Shown: in pieces, positions 1 through 9,454 of the stretch
Numbering within the stretch: the first letter of the stretch is position 1
How the letters are laid out: each line of letters begins with the position of its first letter
Source: Chara braunii
Lineage: Eukaryota; Streptophyta; Charophyceae; Charales; Characeae
NCBI GenBank assembly: GCA_003427395.1
Contig: BFEA01000209.1
Span: 835,055-869,773 of the forward strand
Length of the DNA: 34,719 nucleotides
Direction: 5' to 3'
Made by a program: the position numbers and the translations under genes
Notes under the pieces: model-generated
The model's database searches: none
What the model saw: the letters and a program-made list of their open reading frames with translations, nothing else
Told to the model about the DNA's origin: nothing

Positions 1-29
<29 letters not shown>
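1..29. other. poly-A run at window edge
   Basis: The window opens with 29 consecutive A and closes with a T run (34701-34719). Homopolymer at both edges is what contig ends look like when assembly stops in low complexity. I see no gene here. Confidence 0.8.
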
Positions 30-31
<2 letters not shown>

Positions 32-227
32 TCATTACGTAATACGCTGACTGCCAGAAAGATAAAGAGTATTAAAGGCACTACTGTAAATGCAGTTACC
101 AACTTAACTATTATTACTGCAGAAAGGAGACTAACTGTGCAGTAAAAAAAAAGGGCAGTAACTCTGAATATGACCGTAAGCTATAGTAGCCTCACGCCGA
201 CATAGAACCACACCTGACTTTACAGTT

Positions 228-620
228 TCACATCACATAGGCAATCTGTACAGCAAACTCGGGGAATAGTCCGAACTTGGAGACTAGTCCCTACAGGCTA
301 CAGCTGCACACAGTATCACAGCAACCACAGGTCTCACTACTTCCACTCTCTCAAAGGCAACCTGCATAGCTGACTTCAACTTGGAGAATAGTCCCTACAG
401 CTGCAGACAGTATCGCAGCAACCACTGGCTCTAACTACTTCCACTTTCGCAAAGGCAAAACCTGTATAGCTGACTTCAACTTGGAGAATAGTCCCTACAG
501 CTGCACACAGTATCACAGCAACCACCAGCTCTAACTACTTCCACTTTCACAAAGGCAACCTGTATAGCAAACTTCAAGTTGGAGAATAGTACTCACAGCA
601 GCACACCGAGAGCCACACCA
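228..620. repeat. ~100 bp tandem repeat, three full units
   Basis: Units begin with TTGGAGAATAGTCCCTACAG at 277 (variant), 381 and 481, giving lengths of 104, 100 and 98 bp. A degenerate partial unit precedes them (228-276) and a truncated one follows (579-620). Each unit contains an ACAGTATCRCAGCAACCA block and an AAAGGCAACCTGTATAGC-like block. No open frame runs through it. It is a small local satellite-like array. Confidence 0.85.
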
Positions 621-1404
621 TTATTGGCATAGCAATCATAGCATTGCCTATTCAAACAGCTCCTATGCAATGCCACTTTCTCACTGCACTGAGTCTTCTT
701 TTTTCTAGTATATACTACTCCCACAAAACTGTCCAGTGGTAACTAGCCGCTTATGCAGCTTATCGACTAGTCGTTAGCCAGGCCTAAGCTACGGTAAAAA
801 ACCCTCTTCCGCCTGAACTCAACGTCTGCCAGTGGTTAGTATTGCTGTATTTGGCAATTTGCCGCATTCAGCGCAGAAAATGACTACTCTGTTCTGGGTC
901 TGTTGTATTTGGGAACTTTGGGGGGGAAAGGTAACCACCAAATTGGTCCAAAATTATATGGCAAGAGTGAGCGTCAATTGCCCTCTGGAAATCAATGCTG
1001 GATGGTGAATGACTGTATGGCACCCCTAAGACCCCTATGACCCCTTTGCTAAAGCCCCAGCCGGTGTGTGTTTGGAACAGATAAGCCTGATGAGACTTGC
1101 TGATGGAGGAAACCACCAGGCTCCAGCCACTGCGTGGAAGCTCCTTTCAGTCTGCTTGTCCCACCACCAAATGAGCTGGCCATAGACTGTGATGGACACC
1201 AATGGCATATGACAGGGCGTCCAGATACTTCTGAATCTGATTCACCGGACTTTGGCGTAAAGGCATGTCCGTAAAGATGGGCAGGTGGTAGTCTAAGCCA
1301 TCCTTTTTCTGGATCTTGGTTTAAATTGCAGTTGTGCATGGAAGCCACCACGTGCATCCGAACCATCTGCGCGCCGATTCTGCGGTGGCCTGTTGGTGGA
1401 ACCT
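621..1404. other. no gene recognised
   Basis: I read both strands and found only short open frames with no family resemblance. No clear repeat or RNA gene is visible. The stretch lies downstream of the carrier gene on its strand. Confidence 0.5.
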
Positions 1405-1706
1405 GCTGCTGTATCAAGCAGTTCCCGATGCATCCTCTTCTCTGTTCTTCTCCCGCTGCAATGAATGCATGTTTAGCGGCTGCTTCGTAGACAGTCAAGC
1501 TGCTGCATTAATCAGTTTCCGGAGTAACTGTTTTGCACCTACATAGACAACCCATTGCCCAAGCTGCTGCATTAAGCTGCAAAAAAAAGCACTCAAAGTT
1601 TCTGAAACCATCATAGATCTCGCTCCTCGACGCTTCTGAGGCTTCTCCAACTGCTCAATGAACTCCCATTTTGCAGCTTGATGAACTGCACAAGTCATGG
1701 CAGAGC
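1405..1706 (-). pseudogene. three degenerate tandem copies of the carrier gene 3' end
   Basis: Read on the minus strand, three blocks (about 1561-1706, 1498-1563 and 1405-1500) repeat the last coding stretch of the carrier gene next door, which ends at 1853. The gene encodes AWAVYEAAKRAFIAVGEE. The copies read like AVHQAAKWEFIEQLEK, QWVVYVGAKQLL and TVYEAAAKHAFIAAGEE. On the plus strand each block carries a GCTGCTGCATTA-like word, which includes the complement of the gene's stop, and a GCAGCTTCGTAAAC-like word. They are direct tandem duplicates of the gene tail, clearly decayed and not contiguous in frame with the gene. Confidence 0.75.
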
Positions 1707-1815
1707 GTAAGCTTTTGCGGAGTGCAAGCTATAGCTGAGTTCAAGCTAAGGTGGAGTACAAGCTACCGTGCAATGCATGCTATAATGGCAGAGTGCAAGC
1801 GTTGGTGGAGCGAGG
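1696..1815. repeat. short CAAGCTA-type repeats
   Basis: A degenerate word of the form GAGTGCAAGCTA recurs about six times at roughly 20 bp spacing between the decayed tail copies and the carrier stop codon. No coding potential is seen. Confidence 0.6.
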
Positions 1816-1852
1816 GGTAATGAAGACCAGTGAGATGGATCTCGCTGCTGCA

Positions 1853-4588
1853 TTAGGCAGTTTCTGAAGCGTCCTTGAACTCGTTCCTGTCCTCTTCTCC
1901 AACTGCGATGAAGGCTCGCTTTGCAGCTTCGTAAACGGCCCAAGCTATGGCTGACCGAGGGGCAATCAAGACCACAGCGGGCACCACACCTCGATACAAC
2001 CCCTTGACGCCTTCGTTCTCGACAATAATTCGCATGGCAGACCACATGCTGCTGAAACCTTGGGGCGAAGGGGCCCATTTGAACACAGGGTCGGCAGCAA
2101 GAGAGAAAGTCATGTCCTTTCTTGTGACTTCCAGAGGGAAGGTCAGGAATCGCGACACAACACCTGCTGCAGAACCCATCCATATCGTGTTAAGGCTGCT
2201 TATCCTGTCCACCTCCAAATGTCTTCTGATGTACCAGCGTTTCAGAGTGTCATAGGTATAGAAGTTGAAGATCGCATTTGGAACGAGAACGAGCAAAGCA
2301 GGGGTCAGCCCACTATAGACATGCCTAATCCCTTCGTTCTTAAGGACCTTCATGAAGGCATCTGTGAGGCCTGTGTACCTGGCAGGTTCTGCAGACATTC
2401 TATCTCCCAAAGCGGCAGCAGGGTAGACGGTCAAGGTCCCCATTAACCCTGCAGCAGCTCCTGGAAGGGTGGCGAGGGAAATACCCCTTGGAAAGGGTAG
2501 GACCCGAGGTTCCTTACCCCTGGGGACTTGAAGGATACGCCTCCGAACGGTCTCATAGGTTAAAAACTCAACCCCCTTCGCCACCGAGATGATTAGCACA
2601 TTCGTAAGGAAAGAAAATAGTCGAAGGCCTTGCATTCTGAGTACACTTCCAAGAGCCTGAGGTGTGGAAGGAGGTGGTGCCTGTCCCACCACCATCCTTG
2701 TCACCAGAACGCTCAAAGGGGCCACTGCTGTCGCTGAGGCTCCACCTGCAAGGGCTCCACATAGCAGCTGCTTCACTTCCAAGCCCCTCACAGGTCCCAC
2801 AGGTGGGATATCAATCCTAGTCACAGGAATTCGCAAGTCCTTGCCGATTTCCGACAGGTGCCTCGAAACCTCCGTTACAACCTGCTTCGCTCTCATGTCC
2901 GCCGAGTTCATCTCCTCCGTCAACTCGGTCTTATAATCGTTCGCAGACAGCTGAGCATTGCCTATCTCCGATAAAATCCGTTCTCCTGCCATCTTCAGCC
3001 GCTGCAGTCTCATGTCCAAGCTCATCTCATCGTCCGATACACCATCGCAACCTTTCCTCGACAACTGAGAACCGTTCTCAGACATTTGAGAACGGTTCTC
3101 AGACATTTGAGAACGGTTCTCAGACATCTCAGATGGGTTTGTTGGACTCACGGATTGGTCAGATTTTGGCATCCCAGGGCTCTCCTGAGCCTTGGTCTCG
3201 GCAGGTTTGTCTTCGTGCACATGACGTCCATGACGATCCTCCTCTCTGGTGACCAGATGATCCCTTCGTTGACTATGGTTGACCAGTTTGCACTTCTTCT
3301 CGGGCTCTGCTCCTCGCTGACCTTTGGCGCGATGCCTGACGCCTGCATCCTCTGGCAGATCTTCCGCCATAGCCAGCTGGTTCCCTGTCTGCCTGCCAAG
3401 TGTCATCCTGCAATCCTGGTTACCGTTTTCGTTCTTCTTCTCTTCCTGTAGGAGATGGCCACGTTCCTGCCTCGACTCCTTACCTGTTCGCTCTGGCCTC
3501 ACGGCCTCTCTCTCTCCCATGTCACCTTTACCTGATGATCGGAATACACTACCTGACCGGGATCCCTGGAGCAGGCGCAAGCTTGTGGCTGCTGCTAACA
3601 ACCAACTCCTGCCCGTGAGTGCATCCTGCCCGTCTCCTTTGACATCTCCGTTCTTCTCTCCCCATCCCCCCTCCTGCAATACCCCCTCCTGAGGATGGCA
3701 AACCCCATGATGTGAACCCCTTCCATTCACTCGATCTGTTTCCATCCCCGCCTCTCTGTCTTCGACGTTTCCTTTCCCACATCCATGCAGCAGATTCAAG
3801 CTCGTGGCCGCGAATGGTGCTCTCCTCGATGTCCATCTCCTCCTCATCCTCCTTGCCAATCCTCGACCCACACTACCGAGTAGGCCATCGCCATCGCCAT
3901 CGCCAAGACCTTCGTGCACCCGATGACGAAGATGATCCGTCGGCTGGAAACCGATCACTACGTCACCCCCACCTCCCCCTGCATGGTATCTCCCATCTGT
4001 CTCGAGAGAGAGAGATTCCAGCACCATGGAAAGTTCTAAGTCCCCAGCAATCGTTCCGAGCTGAAAGCTCTCTGCATATTTTGAATCGTCGTTGAGGATC
4101 TGACGAGCGGTCCTGGAAGAAGACGAGGCTGCTGCGGCAAACAAGCGGCGGAAGCGGAAACCATGGCCGCCGCCATAGCCGCAGCTGTGGGAGGAGACCC
4201 AGGACGTCTTTCCCCGAGGAAATTCCACCTGCTTTTCTGGTAGAGAGCTGCTGGTGGGGACCACCATCGCGCTTTCTTGTAGTGCTTGGAGTTTGCGTGA
4301 ATCTAGCACGCTGATCCCCACCCTCGAGTTCCTCTTATCCGTTAAATTCGCAGATCTATCCTCGTCGAGAAGACGAGGCAACCTTTTCGACGACGCCATG
4401 GCCGTTCGAGGGGATCGGCAGCGACCTCTATATCTCTCACATGGAAAGAGATCAACAGCAGAGAAGCAGAGGAGACTTCCCGGCGCCCTTGACGCGTTCC
4501 ACTGTGCCTTCCGTTCTCCTGCCCCGACCCCTCCCTCCTCTTCTCTAGTCAACCTGGAGCCTTCTCCCGCACTATCAGGGACCGTCAC
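1853..4588 (-). CDS. mitochondrial carrier family (SLC25) protein, Brittle1-like, with long N-terminal extension
   Basis: The frame encodes 911 residues. The last ~300 (from about L603) form a carrier domain of usual length with three repeats, closest by eye to plant Brittle1 adenine-nucleotide/ADP-glucose transporters, which sit in plastid or mitochondrial inner membranes. The third signature is intact (P818-L-E820-V-T-R823). The first (P624-L-S-V-L-V) and second (P723-A-A-A-L-G) lack the acidic and the basic residue, so the usual salt-bridge network is damaged and transport activity is uncertain. GLTPALL and GLYRGVVPA follow repeats two and three. The ~600-residue extension is low complexity, holds repeats of an AAATSLxLLxG-like module and a SENRSQM heptad repeat, and is absent from typical family members. 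Met64 (codon at 4399, context GCCATGGCG, protein MASSKRLPRLL..., 848 residues) is a better start than Met1. Upstream is pyrimidine-rich on this strand. No intron is seen in the carrier domain. Confidence 0.85.
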   Translation of the reverse strand: MTVPDSAGEGSRLTREEEGGVGAGERKAQWNASRAPGSLLCFSAVDLFPCERYRGRCRSPRTAMASSKRLPRLLDEDRSANLTDKRNSRVGISVLDSRKLQALQESAMVVPTSSSLPEKQVEFPRGKTSWVSSHSCGYGGGHGFRFRRLFAAAASSSSRTARQILNDDSKYAESFQLGTIAGDLELSMVLESLSLETDGRYHAGGGGGDVVIGFQPTDHLRHRVHEGLGDGDGDGLLGSVGRGLARRMRRRWTSRRAPFAATSLNLLHGCGKGNVEDREAGMETDRVNGRGSHHGVCHPQEGVLQEGGWGEKNGDVKGDGQDALTGRSWLLAAATSLRLLQGSRSGSVFRSSGKGDMGEREAVRPERTGKESRQERGHLLQEEKKNENGNQDCRMTLGRQTGNQLAMAEDLPEDAGVRHRAKGQRGAEPEKKCKLVNHSQRRDHLVTREEDRHGRHVHEDKPAETKAQESPGMPKSDQSVSPTNPSEMSENRSQMSENRSQMSENGSQLSRKGCDGVSDDEMSLDMRLQRLKMAGERILSEIGNAQLSANDYKTELTEEMNSADMRAKQVVTEVSRHLSEIGKDLRIPVTRIDIPPVGPVRGLEVKQLLCGALAGGASATAVAPLSVLVTRMVVGQAPPPSTPQALGSVLRMQGLRLFSFLTNVLIISVAKGVEFLTYETVRRRILQVPRGKEPRVLPFPRGISLATLPGAAAGLMGTLTVYPAAALGDRMSAEPARYTGLTDAFMKVLKNEGIRHVYSGLTPALLVLVPNAIFNFYTYDTLKRWYIRRHLEVDRISSLNTIWMGSAAGVVSRFLTFPLEVTRKDMTFSLAADPVFKWAPSPQGFSSMWSAMRIIVENEGVKGLYRGVVPAVVLIAPRSAIAWAVYEAAKRAFIAVGEEDRNEFKDASETA
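3066..3130 (-). repeat. 21 bp in-frame repeat inside the carrier extension
   Basis: Three near-identical 21 bp units built on GAGAACGGTTCTCAGACATTT lie in frame and encode the heptad SENRSQM, around residues 488-508. GAGAACGGTTCTC is itself a 13 bp near-palindrome. The unit length is a multiple of three, so copy-number change would keep the reading frame. Confidence 0.9.
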
Positions 4589-4599
4589 TACTACTTTCA

Positions 4600-5215
4600 G
4601 AGGAGGCGCGGCGGCGGCGGCGGCGGAGGAGGAGGAGGAGGAGGAGGAGGAAGAAGAACAGGAGAAGGATTACCATGGGAACGCTATGCTTACGTCTAAA
4701 TTCTGGTGCGGAAGAAGAAGAAGAAGGCGAAGAAAGAGAGCGGAGAGGAGGAAGAGGAGGAGCAGGAAGAAGAAGAAGAAGAAGAAGAAGAAGAAGAAGA
4801 AGAAGAAGAAGAAGGATGCTATTGGAACGCTCGGAGGAGGAGGAGGAGGAGGAGGAGGACAAACGACGACGAGGCGACGACGAGAGGAAGAAAAAGAAGA
4901 AGGACGACGGCTATTTGAATGTGAGTTGGACGACGACGACGAGGCGACGACAAGAGGAAGAAAACGAAGAAGGACGACGGCTATTTGAATGTGAGTTGGA
5001 CGACGACGACGACGAGGAGGAGGAGGAGGGGGAGGAAGAAGAAGAAGAAGAAGAAGAAGAAGAAGAAGAAGAAGAAGACGGCAAAAAAAGAAAAAGACAA
5101 AAAAAAAGACAAAAAAAAGAAGAAGAAGACGGCTATTGGAATGTTAGGAGGAGGAGGAGGAAGAAGACGAAGAAGAAGGGGAAGAAAAGAAAGACTGCTG
5201 TTGGAAATTTCATGC
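4600..5215. repeat. purine-strand microsatellite array with interspersed punctuation motif
   Basis: The plus strand is almost pure GGC, GGA and GAA triplets. It is interrupted at intervals by a word like GGCTATTGGAATG (near 4673, 4816, 4908, 4978, 5130 and 5197), often followed by GTTAGGAGG- or GTGAGTTGG-like sequence. A 70 bp unit is present twice exactly in register (4871 and 4941; 4911 and 4981). Long open frames here in both directions encode poly-Glu/Lys/Arg or poly-Leu and are composition artefacts. It lies just upstream of the minus-strand carrier gene, whose 5' leader would be CT-rich if transcription starts here. Confidence 0.85.
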
Positions 5216-6010
5216 TTACGTAATACAAACGTCCTCCAGCGGCGCCATCAACTCTTGCATGCCTTTTGCCGTCCCCCGAATAGAACGCGCTGGCACTATT
5301 TCACTGCAGAAACATCCTCGCAAGGAAGGCTGTTCTTTTTTCTTCTTTTCACTAAGCCTCGTAGACAGCACTGTTTCCTCTTTCCACCAAGTCCCCCCCG
5401 CAGCTCGAGTTCTGATTCCTCCCTCCCCTCTGTCGCCCTCTCCCTTCCCTTCTCCCTCTTCTCTTTTCTCCTACCTACTGACCTCACACCTCCTTGCTCC
5501 TCTGCCTTTCTTTTCTCTCTTTCGGTTCTGTTTTCTTGATTAATGCATGTCACGCTCACCTTTGCGCCGGGGCCATGCTAATCAATCTTCTCTGCATCGT
5601 GTTCCCGAATTGACAATCTTCTGTTTCTTCCCCCCCTCCCCCCCCCCCCCTCCCCACTCCTGATAACCCCCATCCGTGTCTTTCTTCTTCCTATTTCTTC
5701 CCTCTTCTCCAGGTGAAAAAATCGTCTCCCTCCACACTATTCCCCTACCGGGCCTACCGTCTTCCCACGAACACAAAGCACCCTGATAACGAATGCACAG
5801 TACGAGCGATCTTTCCCGACCGATACATGCATGATACCCCTGCGTTGGAAGTAATGCAGGTAGGCCCCCCCAAGGCGAGACGCAGCGAAAACTCGCATCC
5901 TCATCCCTCGCTCTCACTTAGTCGTCCGACGCGTTTTGAGTCCGTTTGACGGACCGCGAACTGGATTAGGGCACACTGAGAGCTGTCTGCATGCAAGAAG
6001 AGTCACTAGG
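5216..6010. other. pyrimidine-rich intergenic stretch, no gene recognised
   Basis: CT-rich on the plus strand from about 5330 to 5720, with a nearly pure C tract at 5629-5658. It includes a 34 bp segment (5458-5491) that recurs exactly at 14397-14430 next to the sequence gap. No gene is seen. It could hold promoter sequence for the minus-strand carrier gene, but no element is identifiable. Confidence 0.5.
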
Positions 6011-6299
6011 TAATAGTCTAAATGCCCTTATGCACCCCGTCCTCTCTCTATCCATGTCTGCGTACGGTAGTAGTGTGTAATAGTCTAAGGGCCAGATCCC
6101 CCTAGCATCTATTGTTCATTTCTGACCGTTGATCTTAGTAATCGAGGGTGAAAAATGAATAATCCAGGGTAGTGGGATCTGACCCTAAAGGCCCTTACGC
6201 ACCCCGTCCTCTCTCTATCCATGTCTGCGTACGGTAGTAGTGTGAATACTTGAGTGCATGCCCTCCTCATGCACCCCGTTCTCCTCTATCTATTACCGG
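6011..6299. repeat. tandem ~67 bp repeat, second copy interrupted by a MITE
   Basis: Copy 1 (6011-6077) runs from TAATAGTCTAA to GTACGGTAGTAGTGTG. Copy 2 (6078-6244) is the same unit with the 97 bp element at 6089-6185 and a duplicated TAA inserted after TAATAGTC. A third, diverged partial copy follows (about 6245-6299, sharing ATGCACCCCGTTCTC). Copy 1 therefore preserves the empty insertion site. Confidence 0.9.
6089..6185. mobile_element. 97 bp MITE, Tourist/Harbinger-like (TAA target duplication)
   Basis: The ends are long imperfect inverted repeats: the left begins GGGCCAGATCCC and the right, reverse-complemented, begins GGGTCAGATCCC. 22 of the first 29 positions match, and similarity continues towards the centre so the whole element can fold back. 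It is flanked by TAA on both sides (6086-6088 and 6186-6188). The adjacent repeat copy at 6011 shows a single TAA at the unoccupied site. A 3 bp TAA/TWA duplication is the hallmark of PIF/Harbinger-derived MITEs. No coding capacity. Confidence 0.85.
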
Positions 6300-6864
6300 A
6301 CCGTCAGCCTTCGCCACCTGGAGATATGCCGTTGGCCCCCCCGGCTGGCATTGCGCAGAGACTGCCGATGTTCATAGGGGGAGGGGACTGGAGGCCCGGA
6401 GGGGAGGCACAGTGACTGGCCCATCGGAGCGTCAGCTTTGACCAGCCATAAGTCTCCGATCGAGTCCGACAGAATCTTTATTTTTTCAGAATCTTCAGTC
6501 TTCAGAGCAGACTCAGTGCGGACACACGCTCCTCGCACGAGGACTTCGCAGTATGTGTCTGACCGGAGTGGTCAGGTATGGGCCTCCTAGACACATTCCG
6601 CCAACGCGGTCTGTGCCGCGAGCGGATCAGTAGATTAAATACGTATGGCGACACTTGCCTACAGGTAGGGCGGCATTGGTTGACCGTCGATCTTCGTTAT
6701 ATCTACAGTCACTATCTCCTTTTGCCATTTTGGGGGAGACATCGTCAGAGGTCCCAGCAACTGAGGGTGATACGAGTAATAACCCCGTTAGCCGATTGCC
6801 TCATGTTTGTCCGATGGCTCCCATCTAATGGTGGGTCCACCTGCTGAAAAGCCCAGTAGCGTCC

Positions 6865-6905
<41 letters not shown>

Positions 6906-7412
6906 GCGTCCCTTCCTCATTGTTATTGTCAGTTTTTTGGTCTTTTTCCTTTTTTCGCCTATCACTACCTTCCTACCACTACTCCTAAGACTATATAGAG
7001 GGGACCCCTACAAGCATAGGGCCTCACAAATGAGGTAATTCATGTTGGGCCCCGCCCCAACAGGGGTAGTCTTTTTTTTTGGGAAAAAGCAAGGAATTCA
7101 TTATAAGAGCATGAGGCCAGGAATTCCTCACAAACAACCCGGCACAGGAACAATCAAGTGCTGGGATTTCCCAGGGTTCACAGTGGGCTTCTGCGCACCT
7201 ACTCGCCTTCCCTAGACTCTCTCTCTCTCTTTTAACGTTTTCTTCTCAAGTCCTAAAAGAACATGGTTGGGCCCCCTTGAGGTCGATGCTCCTATCACTA
7301 CCTCAAGCGGCACTCTCCACCGAAGATCCTTCAAAAAAAAGAGAAAAAAAAAGAAAAAGAGGAAAAGAAAAGAAATAGTGGTCAAAAACGAAAAAGAAGA
7401 AGAATTACATGA
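6300..7412. other. no gene recognised; homopolymer and small repeats
   Basis: Contains a 29-base T run (6869-6897). A segment near 6945-7020 (ACTACTCCTAAGACTATAT through CCCCTACAAGCATAG) recurs in diverged form at about 8668-8730. Open frames are short and unrecognised. Confidence 0.5.
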
Positions 7413-7658
7413 TCAGGGGTCTGGGGTGAAGTCCCACCGCCGAAGTTGAGTTTTTGCAACGCTGACCTTTCTATCACGTGTGGCCTGGTGAGACTGAGCT
7501 CCGCCGTTGATGTATTGAGAATGTAAGGGTACCGAAATACAGGAGAATAACCTATTAGATTTGGTCGTTTTGTACATTTTTTCTTTGACGTGAATTCCGT
7601 TTTGTCGTATGTTTTGGCCCTTTCCGTTTGGGCGGGAAACCATTTTCCATTGAGAAAA

Positions 7659-7877
7659 CTATACATTTCTCAACTTATGTGCCTTTCGTTTTTTTGTCTT
7701 TTTAGACATCATTACACCCTGAAACGGAGGAACTTTGACAGTTGTGGTTGGCTCTTTGACAGCTGTGTTTAGCTCTCTCGCATCAAACTCTCTTCCTTCT
7801 TTGGGCAATGAACGCATCTGGCCATCCATGTTGTCCCTGTCCATTTTACAAATGGTGACCTCCTGTCCCCTCACCAC
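7659..7877 (-). pseudogene. unrecognised reading frame, copy 1 of a duplicated pair
   Basis: Encodes a peptide with ICKMDRDNMDGQM, EFDAREL, VPPFQGVMMS and a basic tail KKTKKRK. The same frame stays open upstream to about 7945 without a good ATG, then meets a stop, so this is probably an exon or gene fragment. The partner at 8315-8590 keeps the same frame. Copy 1 carries a 21 bp in-frame tandem duplication (around 7735-7765) absent from copy 2. I do not recognise the protein family. Confidence 0.35.
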
Positions 7878-8314
7878 GGGAAGTATCCTTTTTCCACGGA
7901 GACATTCACTCCAACTGTGCCAGACGTGTTTTTTTCGCCGAGTTACTTAATAAAAAATAAGGAGAAAAGCTGTTTCTAGCGTTTTTTTTTTTCAGTTTTT
8001 TAATTTTCTGTTTCGAATTTATTAATGTCAAAATGGTGTCACACGGTTGCGTTTTCTAAACTTAAACTTGGGCGGTGGGACTTCATCCCTGGTCCCACCT
8101 ACAGCGTTGAGTTTTCTCAGCGCTGATCTATCACGTGTGGCATGGTGGCACGGAGCTTTGCCGTTGATGTATTGCGATCTAATGGTACCGAAATACAGGA
8201 GAATAACCTATTAGATTTTGTCATTTTGTAGAATTTTCCTTTGACGTGAAATCCATTTTGTAGTATGCTTTGGCCCTTTTGGTTTGGGCGGGAAACTATT
8301 TTCCATTGAGAAAA

Positions 8315-8590
8315 CTACCCTACCGAGGGTAGGGTACATTTCTCAACTGCAGCGCCTTTCCTTTTTTTTGGTTTTATAGACATCATTGCATCCTGAAATG
8401 GAGGAACTCTGACAGCTGTGTTTGGCTGTCGGGCATCAAACTCGTTTCCTTCTTCAAGTTTGGGCAATGAATGCATTTGGCCATCCACGTTGTCCCTGTC
8501 CATTTTACAAATAATAACCTCAAATCCCCTCACCACGGGAAGTATCCCTTTACGGAGACATTCACTCCCACTGTTCCAGACATGTTTCAT
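8315..8590 (-). pseudogene. unrecognised reading frame, copy 2 of a duplicated pair
   Basis: 91 codons starting MKHVWNSGSECLRKGILPVV, then ICKMDRDNVDGQMHSLPK, EFDARQPNTAV and VPPFQDAMMS. It parallels the frame at 7659-7877. The indels separating the two are multiples of three (21 bp and 3 bp), but many substitutions change the amino acid, so present-day constraint is doubtful. The 3' end runs into a palindromic insertion (8316-8336) that replaces the C-terminus. Family unknown. Confidence 0.35.
8316..8336. repeat. 21 bp palindromic insertion
   Basis: TACCCTACC, GAG, GGTAGGGTA: two perfect 9 bp arms around a 3 bp loop. The corresponding place in the paired unit (near 7659) reads AAAACTATACATTTC with nothing inserted, so a 17 bp self-complementary piece was gained here or lost there. 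Confidence 0.8.
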
Positions 8591-9454
8591 TTCTCCCCGA
8601 GTTACGTTATAATAAATAAGGAGAAAAACTGTTTTTTTTTTTTTTTTCTATATTATTCTCTCAACTTCTGTTTTTGCCTTTCACTACCTACTCCTAAGGC
8701 TATCTAGAGGGCACCCCTGCAAGCATAGTTTCCTTTCACTGTGAAGGGGAGATTTCACTGTGAGAAAAGTTGTTTCAACTTTCTGGCATTTTTTTTGCGT
8801 TTTTTAAATTCTTGTTTCAAATTTATTAATGTCGAAATGACATCAGACTGTTCAGTTTTCTAAACTCAACAACGGTAGGTGGGACCAGACCCCAGGATAG
8901 TCAAAAACAGGGACGACAAGTTATCCTGCCCCACCAGGCGCCTGGAGCCCCATCCCTGCATACACAGTGTCAACACTTTTTACCCCAACGCTGCACCAGC
9001 TCTGCCACAAAATTTAATCCCACTACAAAAACAATCCCTATTCCCACCAGTTCGAACTCTTTTTTTTTTTTTTTGGTAAAGTATATTTATAAAAGTTGGG
9101 AACCGGGCCCAGCGTCGCTCACAAAATTAGGTGGGGCTCTCGGCGGGCAAAGCATCACTGGACAAGTATATCGAGGGTACCACTAGATTTCACCCTGCAG
9201 CCAACTCCACAGCCAAATCCTCAGCCCCTACCACTGAAATATCACCGAAATTTATCATCAAAGTCTAAAGTTCATCACCAAAAATTATAATAGCAATAGT
9301 CATGTGAACCCTAATTTAGTGACTCAAATTCCACCGTCCATTAAGAAATCTTGTGCAAAAAGAACCACCGAAGAGAAACGAATCAAAACCACAAAAAAAA
9401 AACGAGCAGTCAGCGCTGTGTGATCATGTCCACCATTCATCCGGAGTTATTACC

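Larger units (their letters stand above)
7437..8880. repeat. diverged direct duplication, ~660 bp period
   Basis: Unit 1 (about 7437-8090) and unit 2 (about 8103-8880) align through long shared runs such as CCGTTGATGTATTG, GTACCGAAATACAGGAG and GGCGGGAAAC. Unit 2 carries an extra ~150 bp near 8631-8780 that matches the 6945-7020 segment, plus a 17 bp palindromic insertion. I do not recognise the family, and no terminal repeat or target duplication was found. Each unit holds a related minus-strand reading frame, listed separately. Confidence 0.8.

Noticed and set aside
277-620. Regular ~100 bp repeats as a CRISPR array
   Set aside because: Units are contiguous and similar along their whole length, with no unique spacers, and the context is eukaryotic.
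868-1116. 82-codon minus-strand frame downstream of the carrier gene
   Set aside because: No family resemblance, no clear initiation context, and no relation to the carrier tail copies.
4675-5539. Long plus-strand open frames rich in Glu, Lys and Arg
   Set aside because: They follow only from GAA/GGA/GAC repeats lacking stops. They exist in several frames and on the other strand as poly-Leu.
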